A stretch of DNA of 60,764 nt from Ignavibacteriaceae bacterium (GCA_023231105.1 JALNWB010000002.1:1-60764); one strand, 5' to 3'; shown: positions 26,419 to 36,173, numbered from the stretch's first letter. The notes: generated by a model from the letters alone, not told the origin. Numbers and translations: made by a program.

Positions 26419-28134
26419 TCAAGCTTCACTATTACTCGCAGCGTATCTTTTTATTTTCTGCGTAGTGGTTTTTTCAAATTCCTGTTGCCGGATATAAAAC
26501 TTTTTTATCTGTTTAAAAGATGAAAGTTGTTCATTCGTCTGCTTTATCACTTCACTTATTTTTTGATGAATTAATTCTTCGGTAATAGGAACATTATTCT
26601 TTTCTGAATAATCGATAAACGCTTCCGCATTAACAAATATCTGCGCAGCAATTCTTTCATCATGTTTTTCATCTTTTTCCCCAAACACCAATGATTCCAA
26701 TACGTACGGGCTGCGATGCAAAATATCTTCAATCTCTTCCGGAAAAATATTTTTGCCGTTGTTGGCAATAATTACGTTTTTCTTTCTTCCGCTGATGTGT
26801 AAAAATCCGTCTTCATCAAAACAACCTAAATCGCCGGTCTTAAACCAACCGTTTTCAAAAGCCTCGTTTGTAATTTTTTCATTTTTATAATAACCAAGCA
26901 TAATACTTGGACCTTTAGCAAAAATTTCTCCGACCCCTTCTTCATCAGGTCCATTAATTTTTATCTGCACTCCCGGTAAAGGCAAACCCGCAGCGTTGTC
27001 TTTAAAATTATCAAGTTGATTTAGAGCCAATATCGGTGAGGTTTCCGTTAAACCGTACCCTTGCACAAAATTAAAACCGAACTCACGCAATCCTTTAGAT
27101 ACTTTAGGATCAGGCGCCGCTCCGCCGGCAATAAACAAACGGACTGATCCGCCGAATTTTTGATGAAGTTCATGAAAGATTTTTTTCTTGGAATTTTTCC
27201 AGCCGGCTTTTTCCGCAAAATCAGTAATGGAAATCAGCGGTTTCATTATTACCGATTTTACTTTATCCTTTTCAATCGCTTTGTAAATTGCCCGGAACAT
27301 TTTTTCAAACAACAACGGAACGCCGAGCAGCATGGTTGCATGCACTTTTTGAATATCTTCCGAAACAGTTTTTAAAGAACGCGCAAAATGAACCGAAGCT
27401 CCGCTAAAAATAGGACATAAAAATCCGCACGTACATTCGTACGTGTGATGAATCGGCAGCACAGAGAGAAATTTATCTTCCGGATAAATGAAGAGCATTT
27501 TTGTCATGCTCATTAAATTTGCAACCAAATTAGATTGACTAAGCATTACTCCTTTAGCTCTGCCAAGTGAACCGGAAGTGAAAATAATTTCCGCAGTTTC
27601 ATCGGGATTTATTTTTGGCAACTGATTAACATTTACCGGTTGAGTAGTGGAGATCATTTCAAACATCGAAAGAAATGAATCGTTCTTTTTTTGCAAATCC
27701 ATTGCTATGAAATGCTTTAATCTTTTTAGCACATCTTTTTTTTCAGACAACAACTGCTGATAGGTATCTGAAAAAATAATTGCTTCAGCATCAGACTCAT
27801 GGATGATATTTAATATTTCATTTGAAGTAAGATTTTTATCGATCGGAACAACCACATAATCAAAAGACATCAACGTGAGATAAGCTATTCCCCACTGCAC
27901 GCGGTTCTCGCCAATCAACGCTACGTGGGTTCTTTCTTTGATTCCTAACTGTTGAAGAGCAGTTCCAAATCTTAAAATATTTTCGAGCAATTGCAGATAT
28001 GAAACTTTGGAAATCGGAGAGTTCGTTAAATCTTCAAGCGCCAATTTTTGGTGATACTTTTGCGAAGATTTAATAACCATATCCTGCAAAGATGAAATAT
28101 ACGGAACATCATATAGTTTAATATTTGTAGCCAT
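26419..28134 (-). CDS. Long-chain acyl-CoA synthetase (AMP-binding family)
   Basis: The 571-residue adenylate-forming enzyme shows the ATP loop IIFTSGSLGRAKGVMLS (near 188), GYGLTETSP (about 363), GWFKTGDLG (about 432), GRKKNVIIANNGKNIFPEEIE (about 449) and a C-terminal Lys in TTTQKIKRY. This activates fatty acids as acyl-AMP and then acyl-CoA for membrane lipid or beta-oxidation use. It is a single gene, with repeat-rich DNA on both sides. Confidence 0.9.
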   Translation of the reverse strand: MATNIKLYDVPYISSLQDMVIKSSQKYHQKLALEDLTNSPISKVSYLQLLENILRFGTALQQLGIKERTHVALIGENRVQWGIAYLTLMSFDYVVVPIDKNLTSNEILNIIHESDAEAIIFSDTYQQLLSEKKDVLKRLKHFIAMDLQKKNDSFLSMFEMISTTQPVNVNQLPKINPDETAEIIFTSGSLGRAKGVMLSQSNLVANLMSMTKMLFIYPEDKFLSVLPIHHTYECTCGFLCPIFSGASVHFARSLKTVSEDIQKVHATMLLGVPLLFEKMFRAIYKAIEKDKVKSVIMKPLISITDFAEKAGWKNSKKKIFHELHQKFGGSVRLFIAGGAAPDPKVSKGLREFGFNFVQGYGLTETSPILALNQLDNFKDNAAGLPLPGVQIKINGPDEEGVGEIFAKGPSIMLGYYKNEKITNEAFENGWFKTGDLGCFDEDGFLHISGRKKNVIIANNGKNIFPEEIEDILHRSPYVLESLVFGEKDEKHDERIAAQIFVNAEAFIDYSEKNNVPITEELIHQKISEVIKQTNEQLSSFKQIKKFYIRQQEFEKTTTQKIKRYAASNSEA

Positions 28135-28145
28135 CAGAACTCCTT

Positions 28146-28242
28146 TTGTGAGTGGTCGGTTGCTAGTAGTTGGTTGACAGTTGTTCTGTCCATTCCACTT
28201 TTCAATTTTCTGTTTTCTACTTTTTACTTGTCACTTTTGACT
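28146..28242. repeat. Degenerate low-complexity repeat tract
   Basis: The tract has a GGTTG/AGT-rich half and a TTTTCTACTTTT/CACTTTTGAC-rich half. It resembles the repeats that lie inside the neighbouring wecB (30851-30969), in the same order. Confidence 0.5.
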
Positions 28243-28243
28243 T

Positions 28244-29572
28244 TCAAATAATCTCCAAGCATTGTTCAAGGTCTTTCAAAATATCGTTCACATTTTCAAG
28301 ACCGCATGCAAGACGAATACCGCCAGGGTGAATTCCCGATTCAACTAATTTATCTGCCGGAACTGCTGAATGCGTCATCGAAGCCGGATGCTCTATCAAC
28401 GTTCGTGTATGTCCGAGACTAACGGCAAGCGTCATTGTGTAAGCATTTTTAGCAGCATAATTCATAAACTTTCTGCCCAACTCTCTCATCTCTTCATTTG
28501 AATTTCCTTTCAATGCAAAAAAGAGTAAACCGCCTGGAGCAAAATTTCCTTTAAAATCTTTCATCTGTTTTTTTGCTAATTCATAATATTTAAACGAAGG
28601 TAAACCGGGATAGTTTACTAATTCAACTTTTGGATGCAAAGAAAGAAACTCGGCAATTTTCTGAGCGTTCTCAATTTGTTTGCTTATGCGAAGCTGCAAT
28701 GTTGGTAATCCGTAAGTAAGCACTGTCCACGCAGCTTTGGTATTAAGCACGGCGCCAAAATCTTTCCGGTACAAAACAAGCGAATCATAAAAAGATTTTT
28801 TCCCGATAACCACACCGCCCATATCGGTACCGAATCCGCCGATTCCTTTTGTTAAAGAATGAAGTGTAAAATCAGCTCCTAACTCTATCGGTCTTTGACA
28901 GTATGGTGTAGCAAAAGTATTATCAACAACGATATAAACTTTTTCCGCTTCACTCCTTTTAGCATTTACTTCATCAAAAATTTTTCTGATGGCTCCGATA
29001 TCAATAATATCTAAATTCGGATTTGAAGGAGATTCAAAATAAACTACTCTTGTTTTGTCGGTAAGAACTTTGAAAATGTTTTCCGGTTCAGTTAAATCAA
29101 CTTGGGAATTTTTAATTTGATATCGCGGATACCAATTATTGAGTAGAGAAAAAGTACATCCGTAAAGTGTTCTGTGAGAAATAATTTCATCACCGGTTTT
29201 TGTCAGAATTCCTAAAATACCCGAGATGGCTCCCATACCGGTTGAAAAGGTTAAAGCCATTTCTCCCTTTTCAATATAGGCGAGATTCTCCTCAAGCAAA
29301 TCTTTGTTCGGCTCGCCAAGACGGTCATAAATATAAATTGGTCTTGAGTTCTCTTTTAAGAACTCAGAATGAGCAAACTCCGAAAAACCTTCCGCGCCGC
29401 GTTCAACAGAATCAAGACGAAAAATAACAGAAGAAGTAAGAGGGGCAACCACGTGATGTGCATAATCCCATTTTGTCGATAGATTCTTCCCGTAAATGAG
29501 ATGGGTTTCCATTGAATAAGCAGCGTCGTCAATTCCTTCGGTTTTAGTTAAAGAATCATTTTCCTGTTCCAT
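28244..29572 (-). CDS. PLP-dependent Cys/Met metabolism enzyme (methionine gamma-lyase-like)
   Basis: The enzyme has the fold-type I features of the cystathionine gamma-synthase/methionine gamma-lyase family: STGMGAISGIL, the YFESPSNPN segment, VDNTFATPY, and the PLP lysine in HSLTKGIGG. C-terminal AVSLGHTRTLIEHPASMTH is also typical. The reading frame extends 33 codons further to 29671, but the internal ATG at 29572 has AGGGAAG just upstream and gives 442 residues with normal family length, so it is preferred. Gamma-lyase, gamma-synthase or O-acetylhomoserine sulfhydrylase activity cannot be separated safely. Confidence 0.82.
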   Translation of the reverse strand: MEQENDSLTKTEGIDDAAYSMETHLIYGKNLSTKWDYAHHVVAPLTSSVIFRLDSVERGAEGFSEFAHSEFLKENSRPIYIYDRLGEPNKDLLEENLAYIEKGEMALTFSTGMGAISGILGILTKTGDEIISHRTLYGCTFSLLNNWYPRYQIKNSQVDLTEPENIFKVLTDKTRVVYFESPSNPNLDIIDIGAIRKIFDEVNAKRSEAEKVYIVVDNTFATPYCQRPIELGADFTLHSLTKGIGGFGTDMGGVVIGKKSFYDSLVLYRKDFGAVLNTKAAWTVLTYGLPTLQLRISKQIENAQKIAEFLSLHPKVELVNYPGLPSFKYYELAKKQMKDFKGNFAPGGLLFFALKGNSNEEMRELGRKFMNYAAKNAYTMTLAVSLGHTRTLIEHPASMTHSAVPADKLVESGIHPGGIRLACGLENVNDILKDLEQCLEII

Positions 29573-29718
29573 TGTCTTCCCTGTGAAAATGTTATAAATA
29601 ATGTGTTTAAATTTAGCTATTTCTCTTTTAATACTGAAACTTCTATCACTATTCCGTGTCACAAATTTCAATCTGCGATGAATTATTCGATATAAACCCT
29701 AACATTTTAAAATAAAAA

Positions 29719-29744
29719 ATCCTCCCGAAAGAGGATAATTTTTT
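29719..29744 (-). terminator. Intrinsic terminator after wecB
   Basis: ATCCTC (29719-29724) pairs with GAGGAT (29731-29736) around a 6-base loop, followed on the minus strand by a T-rich run; the T-run on the plus side also fits. Confidence 0.75.
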
Positions 29745-29846
29745 CTAAACCATAGTGTCTCGTCGGTTTGATAACTGCATCAGGTCAAAACGAGATATCG
29801 CATAAACAAAACATTATAAATGATGTCACAATCTTGTACTTCCCCA

Positions 29847-31046
29847 TCAACCATCTGCTTCCAACTTTTCAATCAAAATCTTCACAATTCTCTCCGCTGC
29901 TTTTCCATCCCATAACTCAGGAATTTTTCCAATTTTCTTTTTACCGGATAAAATTTCCAGCGCAGCTAATTCCGCTTTCTTAAAATCAGTTCCTATTAAA
30001 TGATTTGTTCCAACTTCAACAGTAACCGGACGTTCGGTATTATCTCGTAGCGTTAAACATTGAACACCGAGATACGTGCTCTCTTCCTGGATGCCGCCGC
30101 TATCGGTAATAACTAATTCACAATTTTTTACGAGTGAAATAAAATCAAGATACCCGATCGGATCAGTCAAAATAACATTCGCGTTCAGTAGAGATTCCAA
30201 ACCAAATGATTTAATGTTTGCCCTCGTTCTTGGGTGAATCGGAAATACTATTTTTCTTTTTTCACTTAAATGATTCAACATCACAATAACTTTTTTAAGA
30301 GATTGTTCATCATCAACATTGCTCGGACGATGAAGGGTAACAAGTAAGTAGGCAGTAGGTTGTAGGCTGTAGGTTTCAAGAATTGTCGACTTATCAATTT
30401 TCGGTAAATAATGGATAAGACTGTCGATCATGCAATTACCAACGAAGAAAACTTTCCCTGTGCTTACGCCTGAACTCCTTAAATTATCAACCCCACTTTT
30501 TTCAGTAACAAAAAGAAAATCAGAAATCGTATCCGTTAAAACTCTGTTGATTTCTTCAGGCATTTTATTATCAAAACTTCGCAATCCAGCTTCAACATGT
30601 GCTACTTTTATGTTTAACTTCACTGCCGCTAAACTGCATGCGATGGTTGAATTTACATCGCCAACGACAATAACCAAATCCGGTTTCTCTTGTATAAGAA
30701 TTTTTTCAAACTCAATCATCACTTTAGCCGTCTGTTCCGCATGCGAACCTGAACCAACACCTAAATAAAAATCTGGTTTCGGCAGTTCCAATTCATCAAA
30801 GAAAACCTTCGACATCTTCTCATCATAATGCTGTCCCGTATGACAGATTAGATGGTTGATGGTCGAGGGTTGATGGTTGATGTTAGATTCATTCTCCACC
30901 CCAACTTTATAACTTTCTACTTTCCACTTTCCACTTTCTACTGACCGCTGACCGCTGACCACTGACAACTTCTCAAATGCTTTATGCAGCGGTGCAACCT
31001 TCATAAAATTAGGGCGGGCGCCAACAACTGAAATTATTCTTAACAT
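29847..31046 (-). CDS. wecB: UDP-N-acetylglucosamine 2-epimerase with repeat-derived insert
   Basis: The 399-residue protein begins VVGARPNFMKVAPL and contains HTGQHYDEKMS, VVGDVNSTIACSLAA, HVEAGLRSFD, MPEEINR, LVTLHRPSNVDD, and ITDSGGIQEESTYLGV, the full set of non-hydrolysing UDP-GlcNAc 2-epimerase motifs. It makes UDP-ManNAc for surface glycans. Between residues about 27 and 63, where the family has a short loop, a repeat-coded run of about 35 residues is inserted in frame. A second repeat tract codes the LQPTAYLL segment before LVTLHRP, and a third gives the stop codon. The core looks intact, so it may still work. Confidence 0.9.
   Translation of the reverse strand: MLRIISVVGARPNFMKVAPLHKAFEKLSVVSGQRSVESGKWKVESYKVGVENESNINHQPSTINHLICHTGQHYDEKMSKVFFDELELPKPDFYLGVGSGSHAEQTAKVMIEFEKILIQEKPDLVIVVGDVNSTIACSLAAVKLNIKVAHVEAGLRSFDNKMPEEINRVLTDTISDFLFVTEKSGVDNLRSSGVSTGKVFFVGNCMIDSLIHYLPKIDKSTILETYSLQPTAYLLVTLHRPSNVDDEQSLKKVIVMLNHLSEKRKIVFPIHPRTRANIKSFGLESLLNANVILTDPIGYLDFISLVKNCELVITDSGGIQEESTYLGVQCLTLRDNTERPVTVEVGTNHLIGTDFKKAELAALEILSGKKKIGKIPELWDGKAAERIVKILIEKLEADG
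30341..30380. repeat. Low-complexity repeat inside wecB (GTAGG type)
   Basis: GTAGG-containing units occur about every 7-9 bases. The reading frame is kept, coding a segment just before the LVTLHRP motif. Confidence 0.7.
30851..30969. repeat. Compound low-complexity repeat inside wecB
   Basis: The first part (30851-30882) repeats GGTTGATG; the second (30911-30969) repeats CTTTCTACTTTCCA units and then CTGACCGCTGACC units. It is read through in frame and adds about 35 residues absent from the family. GATGGTTGATGG recurs at the gene's stop codon (about 29845-29857). Confidence 0.85.
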
Positions 31047-31546
31047 TGTTTCCTGAAAACTAAATGATTATAAATTTCTATAATTAATAAATAAAAATAT
31101 TGCATCGCGTCAAGTCGTGACGCTGTACATTGTGCCTCTTAATCAATCCTTTTCCCTCTTCCACAAAACTCTCTTATTAATTTGGGTAGCAATATAAATT
31201 ATCAGACGCTGAAACAAAAATTAAAGGTTCCACTTTCTTAGAATGTGGATTTCTAATTTAAATTAAAATGAGAAACTCGACCGGATTATTAATCCCAGGA
31301 GAATGAAAACTCTTTATAATGTAAATGTCGTAACCAATAAAACGATTCCATCAATTACTAAACTTGATCCCTATAGACTGTGAAAATTTTTGGTGAAATT
31401 CTCACAATTAGGTTTTTATTTTATCTTAATTCTCCATAGTTTTTGAACACGGAATTGAGTCGTTCTTATAATTGATTATTTACCTGCACAATTATTTTTA
31501 CAGACCTTATTGGATAATATACACTATATAATTTCTAGGAGTATTT
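31047..31546. other. Divergent intergenic region
   Basis: These 500 bases between wecB and the small secreted ORF are AT-rich. They hold one palindrome (31107-31123, GCGTCA/TGACGC) and the promoters of both sides; no gene was recognised. Confidence 0.55.
31107..31123. repeat. Short palindrome GCGTCA-AGTCG-TGACGC
   Basis: A 6-bp perfect stem with a 5-base loop, of the REP-like type seen elsewhere in the window. Confidence 0.5.
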
Positions 31547-31756
31547 ATGAAACAGATACTACTAAAAGTGTATTTGTTAATTATTAGCTCATCAATATTT
31601 ACAACTTCTGTATTTTCTCAAACATTCTCAGCTTATTCCCAAACATTCTACGATGTGGTTCATAAGGCTATTTATGATTTAACAAACGCAGTCTATTATC
31701 ATCATTTTAGTGTGAAGTCCATCTTTCAAAATAAAAAAATACTGGAGGCTCTATGA
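31547..31756 (+). CDS. Small secreted protein, 69 residues
   Basis: The ATG follows an AGGAG box at a good distance. The product starts with a clear signal peptide (VYLLIISSSIFTTSVFSQ) and leaves about 43 mature residues with repeated SQTF and many Tyr, His and Lys. Its stop overlaps the start of the next gene (ATGA at 31753-31756), so it is coupled to the large YCF48-repeat protein. No family is recognised; it could be a leader ORF or a small partner. It also shares the mature-start Gln-Thr style of the next protein. Confidence 0.5.
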   Translation: MKQILLKVYLLIISSSIFTTSVFSQTFSAYSQTFYDVVHKAIYDLTNAVYYHHFSVKSIFQNKKILEAL

Positions 31757-33903
31757 AACGTTTTGTTATTGCAGCAATAGTTCTCTTTTTATCTATCCAG
31801 AATACCCCGCAAACTCAATGGTATTTTCAAAATCCAATCGTACATGATCAAACTATCTTTGGAGTTTCTTATACTTCAAACGATGCAATCTTTGCCGTAG
31901 GACAGTGGGGCACCGCCATTAAATCCATAGATGGAGGATCAACCTGGAAATTTCTTAACACCGGTCTTCATAATCATTTGAATAATCTTTTCTTCTTTGA
32001 TAAGAATACCGGTTATGCTTGCGGTTGGGATGGCAAAATTATTTTTACTTCCGATGGAGGTAATACATGGGAAGAAAGAACTAGCGGAACAAACCGGGAC
32101 TTATGGGGAATATCTTTCTATGATAGAAATTATGGAATCATAGCAGGAGATTATGGCAAAATTCTTAGAACAACTGACGGAGGAATTACATGGGATATTC
32201 AAACCGTAGGCGATTCGTATGCTGATTATCAGTCGGTTTGTTTGATTGATGATAAGATTGGATTCATTGTTGGAGCAAATGGGAATGCAATCAAAACAAC
32301 TGATGGCGGATTGAGTTGGAATAAGATAACAATGCCATTAAAGAGTTCTGACTTTTATGATATTAAGTTTACCAGTGATCAGGTCGGCTTCTTTATTGCA
32401 CTCGGTGGCACTCATTATCTCTATCAAACAACGGATGGCGGCAATTCATGGATCGATAAAAGTTCAATGCTGAATGGTCTTTATCCAAGATCATTACATT
32501 TTGTTAATCAGAATATTGGATTTATTGCAGGCGTCAAATCTTCCATCGGAACCATTCTTAAGACAACCGATGCAGGTGCCACTTGGACAGAAACCAAACT
32601 TATTTATCGAGACAATTTCGGAGATCACTTCGAAGATATCTCTTTTCTTAATAGCAGCAATGGTATTGCTGTAGGGGTTAGAGGACTGGTTTATACTACA
32701 ACGGATGGAGGTGCGAACTGGATCAGCAGATCAAAAGATTTTAATACAATTACATGTACAGCTGTTGCTTTTTATAACGATAAAGTTGGATTTGCATTTG
32801 CCGGAGCTTACTTTATTAAAACTTTGGATGGCGGTTCAAGCTGGATTAAAAACCTTCTTCAAGGAGTTGGTGCAATTGATGTCGGAGGGGCAAAAGCATT
32901 ATCGGAAAATATTATTGTAGCCATTGGTACATCAATAGTTATTGGGGATAACAGTAATTCAATTATTAAAAGTACCGATGGGGGTTTAACATGGGCAAAT
33001 AAAAGTGATGTTAACCAATGCAAGCTTACTTTAAACGATCTTTGTTTCACGAATCAAAATTTTGGTATTGCTGTTGGTGATGACGGTATAATTTTAGTAT
33101 CAACTAATGGCGGAGATACCTGGTCGAGTCAGCAAAGTAATGTAACCACAGATCTGATAGATGTTTTTATGATTGACTCTAGTGTAGGATATATTGTTGG
33201 GGCAAAAGGTGTAATATTAAAAACTGTAAACGGAGGCAATACTTGGACCAAATTAAATAGCGGCACAACAGATTATTTTGATACGTGCACATTCACAGAT
33301 GAAAATCACGGATATGCTTGTCACGATGGTGATATCTATATTACAAAGGATGGCGGAATAACATGGACAAAACAAATAACACTTACTGAAGGAATAGAAG
33401 ATATACTATTTACAAATGCGCAAAATGGAATAGTCGTTGGCAGTCATGGCTTAATTGCCCGAACCACCGATGCGGGATTAACATGGAATTATGAAGAAAG
33501 CCATACTGATTCACCTCTTTATTCAATTGCTTATTTGGGTCCAAGCAACTTTACAGTAGTTGGGAGTTATGGAGTAATATTAAATTCATTGAAGGGTGGT
33601 GCGGTTACTTTTGTTGAAAAGAAGAAAGAATATATTTCGGCAAATTTTGAATTAGCCCAAAATTATCCCAATCCATTTAATCCATTAACAAAAATTAGAT
33701 ATACAATTCCAATTAGCGGCAATATAAAACTTGCTGTTTATGATATTCTTGGAAGAGAAGTAATCTCTCTATTTGAAGGTTTTAAAGATGCCGGTTCATA
33801 CGAAATTGAATTCAACGCTGCTGAACTAAGTAGCTCTATTTATTTCTATAGATTAATAACAAATGATTTTATTTTAACAAAAAAAATGGTGTTGGTCAAG
33901 TAG
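31753..33903 (+). CDS. Secreted YCF48/BNR-repeat protein with type IX sorting domain
   Basis: The 716-residue protein has a signal peptide (residues 1-20) and thirteen repeats with a TTDGGxTW-type turn, spaced by about 40-55 residues, predicting one or two beta-propellers. A C-terminal domain of about 80 residues has NYPNPFNPLTKI, NIKLAVYDILGREV and a final KKMVLVK, the type IX secretion sorting signal of this lineage. The protein is thus exported by SprA and PorV-type machinery to the cell surface. The ligand is unknown. The start has GGAGG nine bases upstream and overlaps the small secreted ORF. Confidence 0.9.
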   Translation: MKRFVIAAIVLFLSIQNTPQTQWYFQNPIVHDQTIFGVSYTSNDAIFAVGQWGTAIKSIDGGSTWKFLNTGLHNHLNNLFFFDKNTGYACGWDGKIIFTSDGGNTWEERTSGTNRDLWGISFYDRNYGIIAGDYGKILRTTDGGITWDIQTVGDSYADYQSVCLIDDKIGFIVGANGNAIKTTDGGLSWNKITMPLKSSDFYDIKFTSDQVGFFIALGGTHYLYQTTDGGNSWIDKSSMLNGLYPRSLHFVNQNIGFIAGVKSSIGTILKTTDAGATWTETKLIYRDNFGDHFEDISFLNSSNGIAVGVRGLVYTTTDGGANWISRSKDFNTITCTAVAFYNDKVGFAFAGAYFIKTLDGGSSWIKNLLQGVGAIDVGGAKALSENIIVAIGTSIVIGDNSNSIIKSTDGGLTWANKSDVNQCKLTLNDLCFTNQNFGIAVGDDGIILVSTNGGDTWSSQQSNVTTDLIDVFMIDSSVGYIVGAKGVILKTVNGGNTWTKLNSGTTDYFDTCTFTDENHGYACHDGDIYITKDGGITWTKQITLTEGIEDILFTNAQNGIVVGSHGLIARTTDAGLTWNYEESHTDSPLYSIAYLGPSNFTVVGSYGVILNSLKGGAVTFVEKKKEYISANFELAQNYPNPFNPLTKIRYTIPISGNIKLAVYDILGREVISLFEGFKDAGSYEIEFNAAELSSSIYFYRLITNDFILTKKMVLVK

Positions 33904-34080
33904 GAATTATAATTCATCATGCAGAAAAGATCGCTCAGCGATGGAGTATCTTTTATAAAACAGATAACGAGTTGTTGCTAATCCTCTTTTAATAAAAAGG
34001 TTATTGCAGGAAATGGAAGAACAGTTATTATAACCGTTTAATTGGTTGCGAACTTCGGCAATGAATATATTTGTGCATGG

Positions 34081-35289
34081 TTAGAGTGAAATACCCACCT
34101 GGGCTGCCAGTAAAAATCGCGCTTTCTTTTTTATAGGAAAGAACGGAGCCAATTCCAGACCTGCAGTGATTGATTTACTTAAGTCGATTCCAACCATCCT
34201 CGTCATCTCAGCTACATTAAAAAGTATCGACAAAGCAAATCCGCCGCGTCCGGCATTAACATCGATGGGAGAATTAACTCCGTATGTTCCTATCCCTAAA
34301 TTAACCGGGAATCGATGTCCTGTTACTTCGTTAACATAATAAAATCGTATCATCGCACTATAGTTCCCGTATATTATGGTATCCTTCGCTTTCGTGTCGT
34401 ACAAAACTTTTGGAATACCGAGTGATAGACCCATTTCAATCTTCGGACCTCTAACGTGAAAATAGCGAGTGTATGAATTGGATCGATCATAACCTCCAAT
34501 TTTTATGGTGTAATCAGGTTCTACATTGATTTTGATAATAGCCCAATTAGGCAGGGAATCCACACTTATCTGCACTTGTGCAAATTCTTCCGATTGAATT
34601 GCCGCATACGGACCATATGCTCGACGGTATTGAACTAACATAGCATAATCCCGACCCGGGTCGTTGTCACTTCGAAATGTTAAAACACGCCGTTCAAAAG
34701 TTTGTGCAGTAATTCCATCCCGCAATAGCACTGTCGTCCTAATTGTTACAAACTGTGGTCCCATTCCCATACGAATGCTATCGCGCTGGAAAATGACTCG
34801 AAGGTTTCGTATCTGATTACGATCAAGTGTAACAGCCGATTGTGGACTCTCACCGCCGGAGTCAGGTTCAATATGTACATACTTACTTATCTGCTCTATG
34901 ACTTGGTGTTCTTCGACATTTACAATGCAATCTGTCGCATAAATATAGCGTCGTCCTTGTGCATCCTTTACTCTGAGACGAACTCGATAGGGACCCGGTG
35001 CGCATGCTTGTGGAATGGTAGCAGTGAATATGTTGTTACCGATGGATTGTAGAGTTGTCTCTTCCATGATTAAAATTGGAGTTGCAACTGCTGTTGCTGA
35101 ACTACTGTTTCGTTGAACTTTTATACGAATTGTGTCACCGGGATAGTAAACGGGTTGATCAACAGAAAGAATAATAATTTCATTCTCGAGTGATGATCGG
35201 ATAAGCGTAGGAAATCTCTGTTGAGTTTTCACACTCCATGTAAGTAAAATGCAGAAAAAGATAATATGTAATAATTTGAAATTAAGCAT
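34081..35289 (-). CDS. Secreted protein of unknown function with macroglobulin-like domain
   Basis: The 402-residue protein has a signal peptide (about 1-22). Residues about 37-130 resemble a macroglobulin/Ig-like sandwich (SVDQPVYYPGDTIRIKV is the usual first strand). The middle is beta-rich, and the C-terminal third (about 280-402) alternates like barrel strands, with YSAMIRFYYV, GFALSILFNV and a final AAQVGISL. The family is not recognised. It lies 80 bases after the coiled-coil lipoprotein and may share its transcript. Confidence 0.6.
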   Translation of the reverse strand: MLNFKLLHIIFFCILLTWSVKTQQRFPTLIRSSLENEIIILSVDQPVYYPGDTIRIKVQRNSSSATAVATPILIMEETTLQSIGNNIFTATIPQACAPGPYRVRLRVKDAQGRRYIYATDCIVNVEEHQVIEQISKYVHIEPDSGGESPQSAVTLDRNQIRNLRVIFQRDSIRMGMGPQFVTIRTTVLLRDGITAQTFERRVLTFRSDNDPGRDYAMLVQYRRAYGPYAAIQSEEFAQVQISVDSLPNWAIIKINVEPDYTIKIGGYDRSNSYTRYFHVRGPKIEMGLSLGIPKVLYDTKAKDTIIYGNYSAMIRFYYVNEVTGHRFPVNLGIGTYGVNSPIDVNAGRGGFALSILFNVAEMTRMVGIDLSKSITAGLELAPFFPIKKKARFLLAAQVGISL

Positions 35290-35369
35290 GTTCTTTTAAG
35301 AATTTTGTAAAAGTTATTATTATTTGATTATTGTTTTCTTAATTTTACTTTTGAAAAACCAATTACCGG

Positions 35370-35810
35370 TCAATCTTTTTTTGAAAATAAATCATTGAGA
35401 GTTTTTCCAACAACATCCATGTCATGATTAAATCCTCGTTTGAATTCTTCCCATTTATCTTTTCCTTCATACTTATACTCACTTATTTTTTTCTTGAGCT
35501 CGATATTTTTTTGTTCTAACACAACTACTTCTTTTTCATATTTAGCTTTGAATTTTCCACTCGCTGTTTTAATCTCCGCTTTGAATTCGTCAATTCTATT
35601 TTCGTTTGTACGAATTTTAAATTCGGCATCTTTCTTGAATTGCTGCCATTCCTTATCATATTCAGCTTGCGCATCTTTCAAATCTTGATTTGCTTGTTGA
35701 ACGTTTTCTTTAGCGTCTTGAACGTTTTTTTCTCGATTGGTATCACAACCAATTAATACTGAGACAGCAATTAATCCTATAACTGTTAAGATGAAATAAT
35801 ATGTTTTCAT
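35370..35810 (-). CDS. Coiled-coil lipoprotein
   Basis: This 146-residue protein has a signal peptide with lipobox LIGC (Cys22), then one long charged coiled coil (about 30-120) of Lys, Glu, Asp and Gln, ending GFNHDMDVVGKTLNDLF. Such small lipoproteins occur with CsbD and YtxH stress genes in Bacteroidota. The gene lies downstream of the CsbD gene (92 bases) and behind the first copy of the 47-bp upstream element. A stress-envelope role is inference. Confidence 0.75.
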   Translation of the reverse strand: MKTYYFILTVIGLIAVSVLIGCDTNREKNVQDAKENVQQANQDLKDAQAEYDKEWQQFKKDAEFKIRTNENRIDEFKAEIKTASGKFKAKYEKEVVVLEQKNIELKKKISEYKYEGKDKWEEFKRGFNHDMDVVGKTLNDLFSKKD

Positions 35811-35902
35811 AATTCTCCTTTAAGTAGATTTAATAATATTTATTTTATTATGTTGAAAACTCGCACAACTATGGTGTATCAAATTTTACGGGGAACTAAC
35901 CA

Positions 35903-36088
35903 TTATAATTTCGAAACTATTTTGCGTAATTCTTTTTTAGTTTTTCCAAGTTTATTCTGCAATCCTCCTACTTCTTCTTCTTTTTTACCGTTTTTTAAAA
36001 GTGAGCTGTTATCGGTCAGGTTTGCAAATTGTTGTTTGAGTTTACCGGCCGTTTCATTCCAATTCCCCTTAATTGTTAGCCAATTCAT
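35903..36088 (-). CDS. CsbD-family stress protein (copy 1)
   Basis: The 61-residue product matches the CsbD family: IKGNWNETAGKLKQQFANLTD followed by a Lys/Glu-rich part and LQNKLGKTKKELRKIV. CsbD proteins are general-stress proteins of unclear activity. AGGAG lies 8 bases before the ATG. Element copy A is 85 bases upstream. A second CsbD gene lies at 45373-45558 with the same layout of motifs. Confidence 0.88.
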   Translation of the reverse strand: MNWLTIKGNWNETAGKLKQQFANLTDNSSLLKNGKKEEEVGGLQNKLGKTKKELRKIVSKL

Positions 36089-36173
36089 TTTATACTCCTA
36101 AATAATTTTAATCGATATATTTCATTTGAAATTTTTTGATCACAATAATATGATATGAAGAAATGTAGGTTTG

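Noticed and set aside
28244..29671. Longer N-terminus of the PLP enzyme from the ATG at 29671
   Set aside because: The extra 33 residues are not family-like, and the internal ATG at 29572 has a strong ribosome-binding site.
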